This document shows positions 1 through 7,206 of a DNA stretch of 18,146 bases, piece by piece. Under the pieces are notes generated by a model that saw only the letters and a program-made list of their open reading frames with translations, had not been told where the DNA came from and did no database searches. Position 1 is the first letter of the stretch. Every line of letters starts with the position of its first letter. Origin of the DNA: Anaerostipes sp. (GTDB lineage: Bacteria > Bacillota > Clostridia > Lachnospirales > Lachnospiraceae); assembly GCF_018381315.1 (NCBI RefSeq), contig NZ_JAGZSD010000033.1, positions 1 to 18,146 on the forward strand, read 5' to 3'. A program made the position numbers and the translations under genes.

Positions 1-170
1 ATACCAATGCCTAATCATTATACAGCTTAAACAATGAGAGGATTAAGTCCCAACTGGCTGTTGGGTACTGAAACCCTACACTTATATATTAGGAGGAGGG
101 TCAGGAATGCGATGAGATCAAAAGGACAAGAAATAGTTTGATAAGGAAGTAGGGGGATAGGAAGAAAATA

Positions 171-216
171 CAAAACCGCTGTAAAGCCTTTGTTTGTTAG
201 CCTTACAGTGGTTTTG
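171..216. terminator. Imperfect long hairpin, possibly a bidirectional terminator
   Basis: CAAAACCGCTGTAA (171-184) pairs with TTACAGTGGTTTTG (203-216), 14 positions with a single G-T wobble, around an 18-base loop. Runs of A on the left and T on the right would give a T-rich tail on either strand. The loop is longer than in most terminators, so a remnant of a mobile-element end is an alternative. Confidence 0.4.
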
Positions 217-385
217 CCATGTTTCACAGAGTATGATAATTTATTCCATGCTTCCACTTTTTAAGGAACTATCGTTCAAACTGGTAGGATGGCTTCTTCA
301 GGAATTGGAATTAGAATAGGGCATAACAAGGACAAAATACTTACAGATTATGAATAATGGAACGATTTAATACTCTATTTTTACA

Positions 386-423
386 TTTAGGGCAGCTTAA
401 TTTTGAGCTGCCCTAAATTTTTT
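386..423 (+). terminator. Rho-independent terminator
   Basis: TTTAGGGCAGCT (386-397) and AGCTGCCCTAAA (406-417) form a perfect 12-bp stem with an 8-base loop, followed directly by TTTTTT. This is a textbook intrinsic terminator on the + strand. No gene ends immediately before it in the window, so it probably closes a transcript that starts to the left. Confidence 0.85.
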
Positions 424-521
424 CTATTAATCAGAACAGATAAAGCTGTGGAATACTTTAGTTATAAAGAATCATGTGTTAAACTAGATAAATACATAAA
501 TATAAATCTGGTGAGGATAAA

Positions 522-2777
522 ATGATTGATACAATTTTAGAACTGCTAAGCTACATAGATGCTCCGGAAATGAAAAAGTTTATCCTTATTCTTCTGCTGT
601 ACCTTTTGGCGGTAATCGGTGCAGGGAAACTGTTTCATTCCTACCTGGTAATTAAATATATAAGAAACTCATTCATTGCTGTGTTGGGAGCCGTCATAGT
701 CATTACGGCCGACATTTTATTTATAGAACCGTCCACCGGTAAATATTGGGCATTTTTATGGGGAGCCGGTGCAGTCTGCCTGCTTTCAGCTTCTATTTTA
801 TTCATAAGATACAAGTATTACTGCCATATTCTCAAAGTGATGAAAAAAACAGAATCAGAGGATATTATTTCTGCATGGAAGAAATTAAATGAAATTCCGC
901 TTTCGAACCTGACTCCCGGAATAAAGAAGAAATATTTGGAGCGCTGCCTCTTCGTCTTGTTACTTTTGGGAGATCTGGAAAAAGCGGAAAGATATCTTTC
1001 ACAGTTGGGGGTCACGGACGGTCCGTTGTTTTACTTTTTCCACGGTTTTAAGCAAATGTCTGCAGGTGACATAGTCCGGGCGGGTGAGTCAATGATGAAG
1101 GCGGAAAAATGCTGTCAGCAAAATACGCCTCCCCAACTGTACATTCAGATTCTCAATAACCGGGGAGTGCTTTACGTATGCCAGGGAAATTATCAGGAGG
1201 CAGATTACTACTTCAAACAGGCGATTGCGGCGGCCGGACAAAACAAGAAAATGAATATGGAGATTCTGGAACCGGTTTATTATAATTATTGTTTTAATTT
1301 GTGCAGAATTCGCGAGGACATGAAACGGGGAGACTGGAAAAAAATATTGGAGGAATACCGTGATTTACTGGATATGGGGAAGGCGAAAGCTTTTATTTCC
1401 GTATGCAATATTGAATTGGAGCTGCTCCGCCAGACAGAGGAAAATACACAGGAGACGGAAATATGGATCCAGGAACAATTTTTACAGACACTGAAGTATG
1501 GACTAACGGAACAGGAAAGATGTGTTTACGAGGGCAGTATGGCAAGGATCGTCTGCTCGATGCGTTTTAATCCAACCAACTGTCTTGAAGCGCTTGAGAA
1601 AGACAGAGAGAAGCTCTCAGGACTTCCCATGCCGGCGCGATACCGTACATGGAAGGAGATTGATTTGCTGTTTCGTGATTTGTACGATGACAGACTTTTG
1701 GGACAGTATCATGATTTGGATAGGGCGGCGGAAAACTATATGGCGTTTCAGGCGGAAAAAGAGATCCAGAACTATATCGACTCCCTACCGGCAGAAGCCG
1801 TATATGAACGGTGCCATTACCGCAAAGAATTGGCCGGGATGAAAAGAATGCATATTGAGGAATACCGGTTTGAGAAGGTGAAACAAATGCTGGAGGATAT
1901 TACGGCCGTTTATGAGGAAAACCATTTGGAAATCGATGCGCTTGATACGCGTATGGCTATCCTGGACGAAGGTACGTTTGCCTTAAACCTGACAGAACAT
2001 CATAAGCCCATCTATGCTGCAGAGATGCAGAATCAGATGCAGCTTGTAGAAGCTAAATTAGAGAAAATGATCCAGCACCCAAAAACAGCAGAATATGCGC
2101 TCCGCCTTTGTTTCTACTGCTGTCATCTGGACGAATATCAGAAATGCCTCATGTATTTTAAACGGTTTGAGGAAGCCGGACTTTCCCTGAGCCACTTTGC
2201 TCCATGGCTGAGAAACTATTACTCATTTTGTTCTGTGGTTATCCGGATTTTAAAATTTGCAGATGCGATTGAACAAGTCCGGAGAGAACGGTCAAAACTG
2301 GAAATATACGAAGAGGCTGTCCAGAACTGGTTTGAGCAGTTTCCGTTTTCCGATGGGTTCCATGCAACGCTGCTGCTGGGGCGTTTTATGGGATGTAAAA
2401 CGATACGGGTTAAATATAAAATCTGGTATCAGGACAATGAAATCGACAGAGAGGGGAGACGTGATTTTCTGGATTCAAAGAATGAAGACAGACTTAAAGC
2501 CCATGTTTGGTACTGTGAAGAGAGCATCCACATGGAGGCCGATTTGACGTATCGCCAGTTTTCTTCGGATGAAAAGTCGGATTTTATTTTATTTTCAGAG
2601 ACTCATCATCCTTTTGAGGTGAATGAATCCTGTCATCTGTTAAAACAGGCCAGGATGAGCCGGATGAATTTTCTGGGGATACAGGAAAAATATATAGAGA
2701 TAAAAAATCTTCCAAAAGACGTTCAGGAATTATTAGATATCGTATATAATATTATTATGAGCAAAATAACCGATTAA
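522..2777 (+). CDS. Membrane-anchored TPR-like protein, function unknown
   Basis: A 751-residue protein that I do not recognise as a named family. Three hydrophobic segments lie near residues 18-38, 50-69 and 77-98, followed by a basic stretch and then about 650 mostly helical, soluble residues. A fairly canonical TPR unit is visible around residues 206-240 (NNRGVLYVCQGNYQEADYYF), and the pair of helices before it (about 140-195) looks TPR-like. TPR arrays usually bind other proteins, so a membrane-tethered scaffold facing the cytoplasm is the natural inference. ATG 522 is preceded by GTGAGG at 511-516. A 42-residue membrane miniprotein follows 30 bases downstream and probably shares the transcript. 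No catalytic motif was found. Confidence 0.85.
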   Translation: MIDTILELLSYIDAPEMKKFILILLLYLLAVIGAGKLFHSYLVIKYIRNSFIAVLGAVIVITADILFIEPSTGKYWAFLWGAGAVCLLSASILFIRYKYYCHILKVMKKTESEDIISAWKKLNEIPLSNLTPGIKKKYLERCLFVLLLLGDLEKAERYLSQLGVTDGPLFYFFHGFKQMSAGDIVRAGESMMKAEKCCQQNTPPQLYIQILNNRGVLYVCQGNYQEADYYFKQAIAAAGQNKKMNMEILEPVYYNYCFNLCRIREDMKRGDWKKILEEYRDLLDMGKAKAFISVCNIELELLRQTEENTQETEIWIQEQFLQTLKYGLTEQERCVYEGSMARIVCSMRFNPTNCLEALEKDREKLSGLPMPARYRTWKEIDLLFRDLYDDRLLGQYHDLDRAAENYMAFQAEKEIQNYIDSLPAEAVYERCHYRKELAGMKRMHIEEYRFEKVKQMLEDITAVYEENHLEIDALDTRMAILDEGTFALNLTEHHKPIYAAEMQNQMQLVEAKLEKMIQHPKTAEYALRLCFYCCHLDEYQKCLMYFKRFEEAGLSLSHFAPWLRNYYSFCSVVIRILKFADAIEQVRRERSKLEIYEEAVQNWFEQFPFSDGFHATLLLGRFMGCKTIRVKYKIWYQDNEIDREGRRDFLDSKNEDRLKAHVWYCEESIHMEADLTYRQFSSDEKSDFILFSETHHPFEVNESCHLLKQARMSRMNFLGIQEKYIEIKNLPKDVQELLDIVYNIIMSKITD

Positions 2778-2807
2778 TGACAGTACAGTGAAAGAGAGGG
2801 TGGTGTT

Positions 2808-2936
2808 ATGAAAATCAGGAGAACAATTCTTGCGTTGCTGCTCTATGCGGGGTTTCTGTTTTTCTCTGTTTACGTGGCTTTGGGGAATGACATTTGGGAC
2901 AGACTGCAAAAGTGGAGGAAACGGGGGACCAATTAG
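2808..2936 (+). CDS. 42-residue single-span membrane miniprotein
   Basis: A short reading frame with a good ribosome site (GAGAGGGTGGTG, 2795-2806) right before ATG 2808. The product has a basic N-terminus (MKIRR), one hydrophobic helix of about 20 residues, and a short charged tail (WDRLQKWRKRG). By the positive-inside rule alone the orientation is unclear, because both ends are basic. It starts 30 bases after the TPR-like membrane protein, so the two may act together. No family recognised. After the TAG stop the same frame stays open until TAA at 3027-3029, which may be chance. Confidence 0.6.
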   Translation: MKIRRTILALLLYAGFLFFSVYVALGNDIWDRLQKWRKRGTN

Positions 2937-3101
2937 CTGATTGAACAGAACCCCAGTTACAACTTCACAACAGCAGAAGAATTCAGGCATAATTCCACGC
3001 GGATTGCAAATACTGATAAATCAGAGTAAATATGGATATATCTGATTTCCATCCACATATGCAACTGCTGATCAATCATCCGGAAGGAGTAATCTGCTAA
3101 T

Positions 3102-3347
3102 ATGACTGAAAAGAAGCTGAAAAAATCCAAAACAGACACAGAACCCCAGTACATGAAAGATAGTGCAAAGGGCACAGAGATAACCCCACAAACTAATTTA
3201 AACCCTAACTGTCCCTGCAAGAGAGACTGTATCCGCCACGGGAACTGTAACGAGTGCAGAGCGGTACACGAAGCAGAAGGTAAGTATCCTACCTGCTGCC
3301 AGAGGATTGCGGACAGAAAGAAGAGACAAAAGAAAGGAAGCGCATAG
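3102..3347 (+). CDS. Small cysteine-rich, probably metal-binding protein
   Basis: An 81-residue protein with a charged, lysine-rich N-terminal third and a compact cysteine cluster in the second half (CPCKRDCIRHGNCNECRAVH, then a CC pair). The spacing C-x-C-x3-C-x5-C-x2-C plus a later CC suggests a small zinc-binding knuckle. I recall similar short proteins across Lachnospiraceae, annotated as hypothetical; the precise role is unknown. The ribosome site GAAGGAG (3083-3089) is somewhat distant (12 bases) from ATG 3102. It is the first gene of a tight operon: the next start is two bases after this stop, and the third gene, an acetyltransferase fused to another Cys-rich domain, follows the same way. 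Confidence 0.75.
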   Translation: MTEKKLKKSKTDTEPQYMKDSAKGTEITPQTNLNPNCPCKRDCIRHGNCNECRAVHEAEGKYPTCCQRIADRKKRQKKGSA

Positions 3348-3348
3348 C

Positions 3349-3807
3349 ATGGATTTCGGACAAGCCGCAGAACTGGTTGAAGCGTTAAGGTCGAAAGACG
3401 AAACAAAGGCTTATCAATGTTTTAAGTTACTGGAGAAGGAATCATCCGATACGGATCATGTATACCCCTTCTTTGACCTTTTTGCAGATATGATAGAAGA
3501 TGAAAATTCCTATGTCAGAACGAGGGGGCTTCTGCTGATTGCCGCCAATGCCCGTTGGGACACGGAGAATAAGATTGATGAGCTGATAGACAGCTATCTG
3601 AAGCATATTGAGGATGTTAAGCCTATCACATCGAGACAGTGTATCAAAGCCCTGCCGTCAATTGTCAAGTATAAGCCTGACCTTTATGATTGTATTTGCA
3701 CCGCGCTGGAACAGGCCAATCCGGGCATTTACAGGGACAGTATGAGCTCTCTGGTAATGAGAGATATTGCCGAGGCGCTGGCGTCTATCCGGAGAGAGGG
3801 GCGATGA
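3349..3807 (+). CDS. HEAT-like repeat protein ('SufBD protein'-annotated family)
   Basis: A 152-residue protein beginning MDFGQAAELVEAL; ATG 3349 is chosen because AGAAAGGAAG lies just before it, while the upstream TTG at 3307 would sit inside the previous gene without its own site. The sequence is all-helical with repeated helix pairs; the segment RTRGLLLIAANARWDTENK with a following PITSRQCIKALP is characteristic of a Clostridia family that is often labelled 'SufBD protein' or HEAT-repeat protein. There is no Cys or other catalytic residue pattern linking it to Fe-S assembly, so the label should be treated as historical. A binding or adaptor role is inferred from the HEAT-like fold. Middle gene of the 3102-4615 operon. 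Confidence 0.75.
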   Translation: MDFGQAAELVEALRSKDETKAYQCFKLLEKESSDTDHVYPFFDLFADMIEDENSYVRTRGLLLIAANARWDTENKIDELIDSYLKHIEDVKPITSRQCIKALPSIVKYKPDLYDCICTALEQANPGIYRDSMSSLVMRDIAEALASIRREGR

Positions 3808-3808
3808 G

Positions 3809-4615
3809 ATGGTTCTTAAAACAGACAGGCTGATACTGAGAAACATGGGGCAGGAGGATTACGAAGCGCTTTGCCGGATATTAAAGGACAATGATGTGAT
3901 GTATGCCTACGAAGGAGCTTTCAGCGATAGAGAAGTACAGGAATGGCTGGACAGGCAGACAGAGAGGTATCATCAATATGGATTCGGACTCTGGGCCGTT
4001 ACTTTGAAGGACAGCGGCCGTATGATAGGCCAATGCGGCCTTACGATGCAGGATTACAGGGAAAAACAGGTGCTTGAAGTCGGCTATCTCTTTGAAAAAG
4101 CATACTGGCATCATGGGTATGCCGTTGAAGCTGCCGCCGCATGCCGGGACTACGCCTTTAATCAGCTAGATGCAGAAGAAGTCTATTCCATCATCAGGGA
4201 CAGCAATACCGCTTCCCAGAAGGTGGCACAGAGAAACGGTATGAGGTACAGGGATACGATTGTTAAGCACTATAAAGGTGTTACGATGCCGCATCATGTA
4301 TATTCCGTAAAGCGGAAAACAGAGTCGATCAGCCTGTGCGGAGTTGACTGCACGGATTGTGAGTATTTCGGGACAGAGGAGGACAGGTGTGCCGGATGTG
4401 ATGAGATACAGGGCAAGCCGTTCTGGCTTAAATATACAGGGGAAGAAATCTGCAGGATTTATGAATGCTGTACATATAAAAAGAAACTGCCCCATTGCGG
4501 AAAATGCCGCCGGCTGCCGTGTCCTCTCTATGAAAGCAGCGATCCGACCAAATCGGCAGAGGAGAATGAGGCAATCTTTCTCAGACAGATGGAACAGCTT
4601 AAGAACAGGCCATGA
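3809..4615 (+). CDS. GNAT N-acetyltransferase fused to DUF3795 Cys-rich domain
   Basis: A 268-residue two-domain protein. Residues 1-167 are a RimJ/RimL-like GNAT domain: TDRLILRNMGQEDYEAL start, the strand WAVTLKDSGRMIGQCGL, the acetyl-CoA loop region GYLFEKAYWHHGYAVEAA, and the C-terminal SxKVAQRNGMRY segment. Residues 173-265 are a DUF3795-type domain with 11 cysteines (177, 181, 184, 194, 197, 215, 220, 221, 230, 233, 238), beginning CGVDCTDC. GNAT enzymes transfer acetyl from acetyl-CoA to an amine; substrate unknown. The Cys domain probably binds metal. ATG 3809 follows GGAGAGAGGGG and starts one base after the previous stop; GTG/ATG codons further up overlap the HEAT-like gene. Last gene of the operon, followed by a hairpin at 4640-4664. 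Confidence 0.85.
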   Translation: MVLKTDRLILRNMGQEDYEALCRILKDNDVMYAYEGAFSDREVQEWLDRQTERYHQYGFGLWAVTLKDSGRMIGQCGLTMQDYREKQVLEVGYLFEKAYWHHGYAVEAAAACRDYAFNQLDAEEVYSIIRDSNTASQKVAQRNGMRYRDTIVKHYKGVTMPHHVYSVKRKTESISLCGVDCTDCEYFGTEEDRCAGCDEIQGKPFWLKYTGEEICRIYECCTYKKKLPHCGKCRRLPCPLYESSDPTKSAEENEAIFLRQMEQLKNRP

Positions 4616-4639
4616 ACTATAAAACGATGACAGAGAATA

Positions 4640-4664
4640 GGGATCCGGCGGTTGGCCGGATCCC
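4640..4664 (+). terminator. Hairpin ending the 3102-4615 operon
   Basis: GGGATCCGGC (4640-4649) and GCCGGATCCC (4655-4664) form a perfect 10-bp stem with a 5-base loop, 24 bases after the acetyltransferase stop. The tail GTTTGCG is only weakly T-rich, so termination strength is uncertain. Confidence 0.65.
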
Positions 4665-4771
4665 GTTTGCGCGTCTGTCAATGAATCATTATTGGAACAG
4701 GCCGTATCTCACAGATAAACGGATTTATGGTTTCTGCTAAAATAGTACCAGCCTGTAAAAAGTTGTAAAAG

Positions 4772-4800
4772 CACTTAAGTCTCCCGGAGCGCATAAGATA
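4772..4800 (+). promoter_or_regulatory. Candidate sporulation (SigK/SigE-type) promoter for sigK
   Basis: CATAAGATA (4792-4800) fits the SigK -10 pattern CATA-N3-TA, and CAC (4772-4774) sits 16-17 bases upstream, where an AC-centred -35 is expected. It also partly fits SigE (CATACAAT-like -10). The position, about 30 bases before the TTG start, agrees with a short leader. No SigA-type pair is evident. Recognition is by eye on a short motif. Confidence 0.45.
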
Positions 4801-4828
4801 GATTAACGTAGCTTTGAGGTGGCTTTCT

Positions 4829-5458
4829 TTGAAAACATTTCCAAAACCATTGACGGCCAGTGAAGAACGTGAGTATCTAAAACGCTGCAAAGAGGGAGAC
4901 GAAGAAGCCAAGGCCGTTTTGATTGAACGTAACTTAAGGCTGGTGGCCCATGTCATAAAAAAGTATCAATATACTGATTATGAGATGGAAGACCTTCTGT
5001 CGGTTGGGACAATCGGGCTGATCAAAGCCGTGAATACGTTTAAGATGGACCGCGGCTCCAGACTGGCTACTTACGCAGCGAAATGTGTGGAAAACGAGAT
5101 TCTGATGCTGTTTCGCGCCGGTAAAAAGCATTCCAAAGATGTCTCCTTATATGACCCCATAGGAGTTGATAAGGATGGAGAGACCGTTAACCTGATCGAT
5201 GTGATCGAAGCGGATGATAAAGCTGCCCTGGAGACGATTATATTGGAGCAGGATGTCTCTGAACTCTATGATGCCTATCGGAAATGTCTGAAAAACACGG
5301 AGCAGGAGGTACTGAGCATGCGGTACGGACTCTTTGGGGAGCAGGAACGCACTCAGAGAGAGATAGCCGGTAAAATGGGAATCTCACGTTCTTATGTCAG
5401 CCGTATTGAGAAGAAGGCCCTGGAAAAACTGAGGCTGGAATTTGAGAAGAATGGGTGA
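4829..5458 (+). CDS. sigK: RNA polymerase sporulation sigma factor SigK
   Basis: A 209-residue sigma-70 family factor that directs late mother-cell sporulation genes. After the start comes FPKPLTASEEREYL, the signature of mature SigK; then region 2 (LIERNLRLVAHVIKKYQ, with EDLLSVGTIGLIKAVNTF and LATYAAKCVENEILM), the SigK/SigE linker KDVSLYDPIGVDKDGE, and region 4 with the helix-turn-helix TQREIAGKMGISRSYVSRIE. I start it at TTG 4829 because GAGGTGG (4816-4822) is spaced six bases from it; an in-frame TTG at 4814 lacks such a site. The long hydrophobic pro-sequence of Bacillus SigK is absent, as reported for some clostridia, and the gene is not interrupted by a skin element. SigE is the alternative, less likely given the N-terminal motif. 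Confidence 0.88.
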   Translation: MKTFPKPLTASEEREYLKRCKEGDEEAKAVLIERNLRLVAHVIKKYQYTDYEMEDLLSVGTIGLIKAVNTFKMDRGSRLATYAAKCVENEILMLFRAGKKHSKDVSLYDPIGVDKDGETVNLIDVIEADDKAALETIILEQDVSELYDAYRKCLKNTEQEVLSMRYGLFGEQERTQREIAGKMGISRSYVSRIEKKALEKLRLEFEKNG

Positions 5459-5501
5459 ACCGGAAATTTTGAATGTCGGGGACGATTTGCGTCTGTCAGC
5501 A

Positions 5502-5547
5502 AACCGGTTTCTGCAAAATATGCAGAAGGCCGGTTGCCGAACCGGCC
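5502..5547 (+). other. Nested, mutually exclusive hairpins downstream of sigK
   Basis: TTCTGCA (5509-5515) pairs with TGCAGAA (5521-5527). GGCCGGTT (5528-5535) can pair either with AACCGG (5502-5507), extending that hairpin, or with AACCGGCC (5540-5547) in a separate perfect 8-bp stem with a GCCG loop. No T-run follows, so it is not a standard terminator; it may still end or stabilise the sigK transcript. Confidence 0.5.
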
Positions 5548-5571
5548 GCCTGGAAAAAGACAGCATAAATT

Positions 5572-5584
5572 CGATAATTTATCG
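5572..5584. promoter_or_regulatory. Short palindrome upstream of galE promoter
   Basis: CGATAA-T-TTATCG is a perfect 6-bp inverted repeat with one central base, 12 bases before the -35 box of the galE promoter. It could be a regulator site; the only evidence is symmetry and position. Confidence 0.25.
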
Positions 5585-5596
5585 CAATATTTCTGA

Positions 5597-5625
5597 TTGT
5601 ATTATAAATATCCTCCGTATATAAT
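5597..5625 (+). promoter_or_regulatory. SigA-type promoter for galE
   Basis: TTGTAT (5597-5602), 17-base spacer, TATAAT (5620-5625). The expected start near 5632 would leave a leader of about 77 bases before ATG 5709. I see no riboswitch fold in that leader. Confidence 0.65.
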
Positions 5626-5708
5626 GAAAGCTGAGCTTGAAGTTTTGATTGATGGCAGTGAAAAATTTGCGGAACGCGTTTTTCATTGCGAGAAGGAGGA
5701 TGTTGATT

Positions 5709-6725
5709 ATGGCAATTTTAGTTACAGGCGGTGCAGGCTACATAGGAAGCCATACGTGTGTAGAGCTTCTGAACGCAGGATATGAGGTTGTAGTGGTGGA
5801 TAATCTCAGTAATTCCAGCGAGGAATCCTTAAGACGTGTAGAAAAAATCACAGGGAAACAGGTGAAATTCTATGAGGCTGATTTATTGGATAAGCCTGCC
5901 ATAGAGGCTGTATTCGATAAGGAGAACATTGATTCCGTGATTCATTTTGCAGGACTGAAGGCGGTGGGTGAGTCTGTTCAAAAGCCACTGGAATATTATC
6001 ATAATAACATTACCGGAACGCTGCTCCTCTGCGATGTTATGAGGAACCATGGCGTTAAGAATATCGTATTCAGTTCCTCGGCTACTGTTTACGGAGATCC
6101 GGCATTCGTACCGATTACGGAAGAGTGTCCGAAGGGAAAGATAACGAACCCATACGGACAGACGAAGAGCATGCTTGAGCAGATTCTGACGGACCTGCAT
6201 GTGGCCGATCCGGAATGGAACGTTGTTCTGCTGCGCTATTTCAATCCAATCGGAGCTCATAAGAGCGGTTTAATCGGCGAGGATCCAAAGGGGATTCCGA
6301 ACAACCTTGTCCCGTATATTGCGCAGGTCGCAGTAGGCAAGCTGAAATGCCTCGGAGTTTTTGGGGACGACTATCCTACACCCGACGGTACCGGAGTGCG
6401 TGACTATATCCATGTAGTGGATTTAGCGGTAGGCCATGTCAAAGCCCTGAAGAAGATTGAAGAGAAGGCAGGGGTTACCATCTACAATCTGGGAACAGGG
6501 AACGGCTACAGTGTCCTTGACGTGGTAAAAGCTTATGCAAAAGCCAGCGGCAGAGAGATTGCTTATGAGATTAAGCCGAGACGCGCCGGGGATATCGCAA
6601 CCTGCTATGCAGACGCAACTAAGGCGAAAGAGGAACTTGGCTGGGAGGCAGAGCGCGGCATAGAGGAAATGTGCGAAGACTCCTGGAGATGGCAGTCGAT
6701 GAATCCGGACGGTTACAGAAACTGA
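5709..6725 (+). CDS. galE: UDP-glucose 4-epimerase
   Basis: Interconverts UDP-glucose and UDP-galactose with tightly bound NAD+, serving galactose use (Leloir pathway) and supply of UDP-galactose for surface polysaccharides; cytoplasmic. The 338-residue product has the same length as E. coli GalE. Visible are the Rossmann glycine motif GGAGYIGSH (7-15), the catalytic Ser124 in SSSATVYG, and the Y149-x3-K153 pair in NPYGQTK, all at the E. coli numbering, plus the substrate segment LRYFNPIGAHKSG and the C-terminal YADATKAKEELGWEA. ATG 5709 is preceded by AAGGAGG at 5693-5699; an ATG at 5700 in the same frame is too close to it. It is monocistronic, with its own promoter and a strong terminator, and no gal operon partners are nearby. 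Confidence 0.97.
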   Translation: MAILVTGGAGYIGSHTCVELLNAGYEVVVVDNLSNSSEESLRRVEKITGKQVKFYEADLLDKPAIEAVFDKENIDSVIHFAGLKAVGESVQKPLEYYHNNITGTLLLCDVMRNHGVKNIVFSSSATVYGDPAFVPITEECPKGKITNPYGQTKSMLEQILTDLHVADPEWNVVLLRYFNPIGAHKSGLIGEDPKGIPNNLVPYIAQVAVGKLKCLGVFGDDYPTPDGTGVRDYIHVVDLAVGHVKALKKIEEKAGVTIYNLGTGNGYSVLDVVKAYAKASGREIAYEIKPRRAGDIATCYADATKAKEELGWEAERGIEEMCEDSWRWQSMNPDGYRN

Positions 6726-6810
6726 GACAGAAACCGGCAAGGCAATAAGGAAGGCAAAGCGGCTTTTAGGCGTGCGCCGGATTAGCAGATAACTGAAAAT
6801 AAATTTATTT

Positions 6811-6841
6811 ACTGTCCGGCCTTAGCCGGACAGTATTTTTA
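6811..6841 (+). terminator. Rho-independent terminator of galE
   Basis: ACTGTCCGGC (6811-6820) and GCCGGACAGT (6825-6834) form a perfect 10-bp stem with loop CTTA, followed by ATTTTTATTT. Confidence 0.9.
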
Positions 6842-6882
6842 TTTGAAGACGGTGGTCTGTACGCAGAGCGTGCAGGCTATCG

Positions 6883-7012
6883 TTTAACAGGAAAGTTCTC
6901 CTGTTAAATAAAAACCGCTCCGCGGAGGATCGCAACTCTAAAGAGGGCTTGTTCACTAAGCTCGTTACACTCGCTAAGTGAGCCAATGCCTGCGACGGCA
7001 GGGAATAATGTC
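6883..7012 (+). repeat. 130-bp interspersed repeat, copy 1
   Basis: Matches 9764-9893 at 125 of 130 positions without gaps, in the same orientation. It opens with a perfect 10-bp hairpin (TTTAACAGGA at 6883-6892, TCCTGTTAAA at 6899-6908, loop AAGTTC), contains the palindrome CTCCGCGGAG, an imperfect hairpin TCACTAAGC/GCTAAGTGA, and ends with CCTGC-GACG-GCAGG (6989-7002). Family unknown to me; it carries no gene and lies between a terminator and the next promoter. In this copy another hairpin, GTCGC-TGAA-GCGAC, lies across the right boundary at 7010-7023. Confidence 0.9.
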
Positions 7013-7023
7013 GCTGAAGCGAC
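7010..7023 (+). other. Hairpin at the right edge of repeat copy 1
   Basis: GTCGC (7010-7014) and GCGAC (7019-7023) enclose TGAA. Copy 2 of the repeat stops just inside this hairpin, so copy 1 may be the more complete version. Confidence 0.4.
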
Positions 7024-7125
7024 CCGCCGCAGACAGAAAAAGGCTCCCATACGTTCATAAATAATAAATAGATTTGCCGAAAATCCGGATTTTGAAGCTC
7101 TTTGCTGTCATTGCAGAATCTGCGG

Positions 7126-7154
7126 TTGTAATTCGTTGATAAAGTTGTTATAAT
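7126..7154 (+). promoter_or_regulatory. SigA-type promoter for the antiporter/kinase operon
   Basis: TTGTAA (7126-7131), 17-base spacer, TATAAT (7149-7154). The predicted start near 7161 gives a leader of about 45 bases before the GTG start. Confidence 0.7.
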
Positions 7155-7206
7155 TATTGGCTGAACTATAAAAATAGTTCGGAAAAGGATAGGGAGGATT
7201 TTTGAG

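Larger units (their letters stand above)
1..521. other. Intergenic left edge, no supported gene
   Basis: I see no convincing coding region here. The stretch holds a strong ribosome-site-like AGGAGGAGGG at 91-100 followed only by tiny reading frames, a long inverted repeat at 171-216 and a clear terminator at 386-423. It is AT-rich. The hairpins suggest that transcription from a gene left of the window ends here, or that this is the decayed remnant of something. Confidence 0.6.
6726..7206. other. Intergenic region galE to antiporter
   Basis: This 481-base gap holds the galE terminator (6811-6841), copy 1 of a 130-bp interspersed repeat (6883-7012), a small hairpin right after it (7010-7023) and the antiporter promoter (7126-7154). 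No gene supported. Reading frames on the - strand run through the repeat but have no ribosome site. Confidence 0.75.

Noticed and set aside
27..257. 76-codon frame on the - strand at the left edge
   Set aside because: No ribosome site before its ATG, no recognisable protein pattern, and it runs through the 171-216 hairpin.
266..277. GAAC-TATC-GTTC, a third LexA-box-like match
   Set aside because: Inner bases do not fit the preferred pattern, no promoter or gene is adjacent, and one chance match in 18 kb is not surprising.
3349..3807. Role in Fe-S cluster assembly suggested by the common 'SufBD protein' label
   Set aside because: The protein is short, helical and repeat-like, with none of the beta-helix or Cys features of SufB/SufD, and no suf genes are nearby.
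5442..5624. 60-codon frame overlapping the end of sigK
   Set aside because: It covers the nested hairpins and the galE promoter, lacks a ribosome site and shows no protein character.
5626..5708. Possible riboswitch in the galE leader
   Set aside because: The leader is only about 77 bases and I see no conserved aptamer fold or terminator/antiterminator pair in it.
6822..7058. - strand frame through repeat copy 1 whose peptide is nearly the same as one through copy 2 (9721-10038)
   Set aside because: The peptide similarity is explained by the 130-bp DNA repeat; there is no start signal and both frames include terminator sequence.
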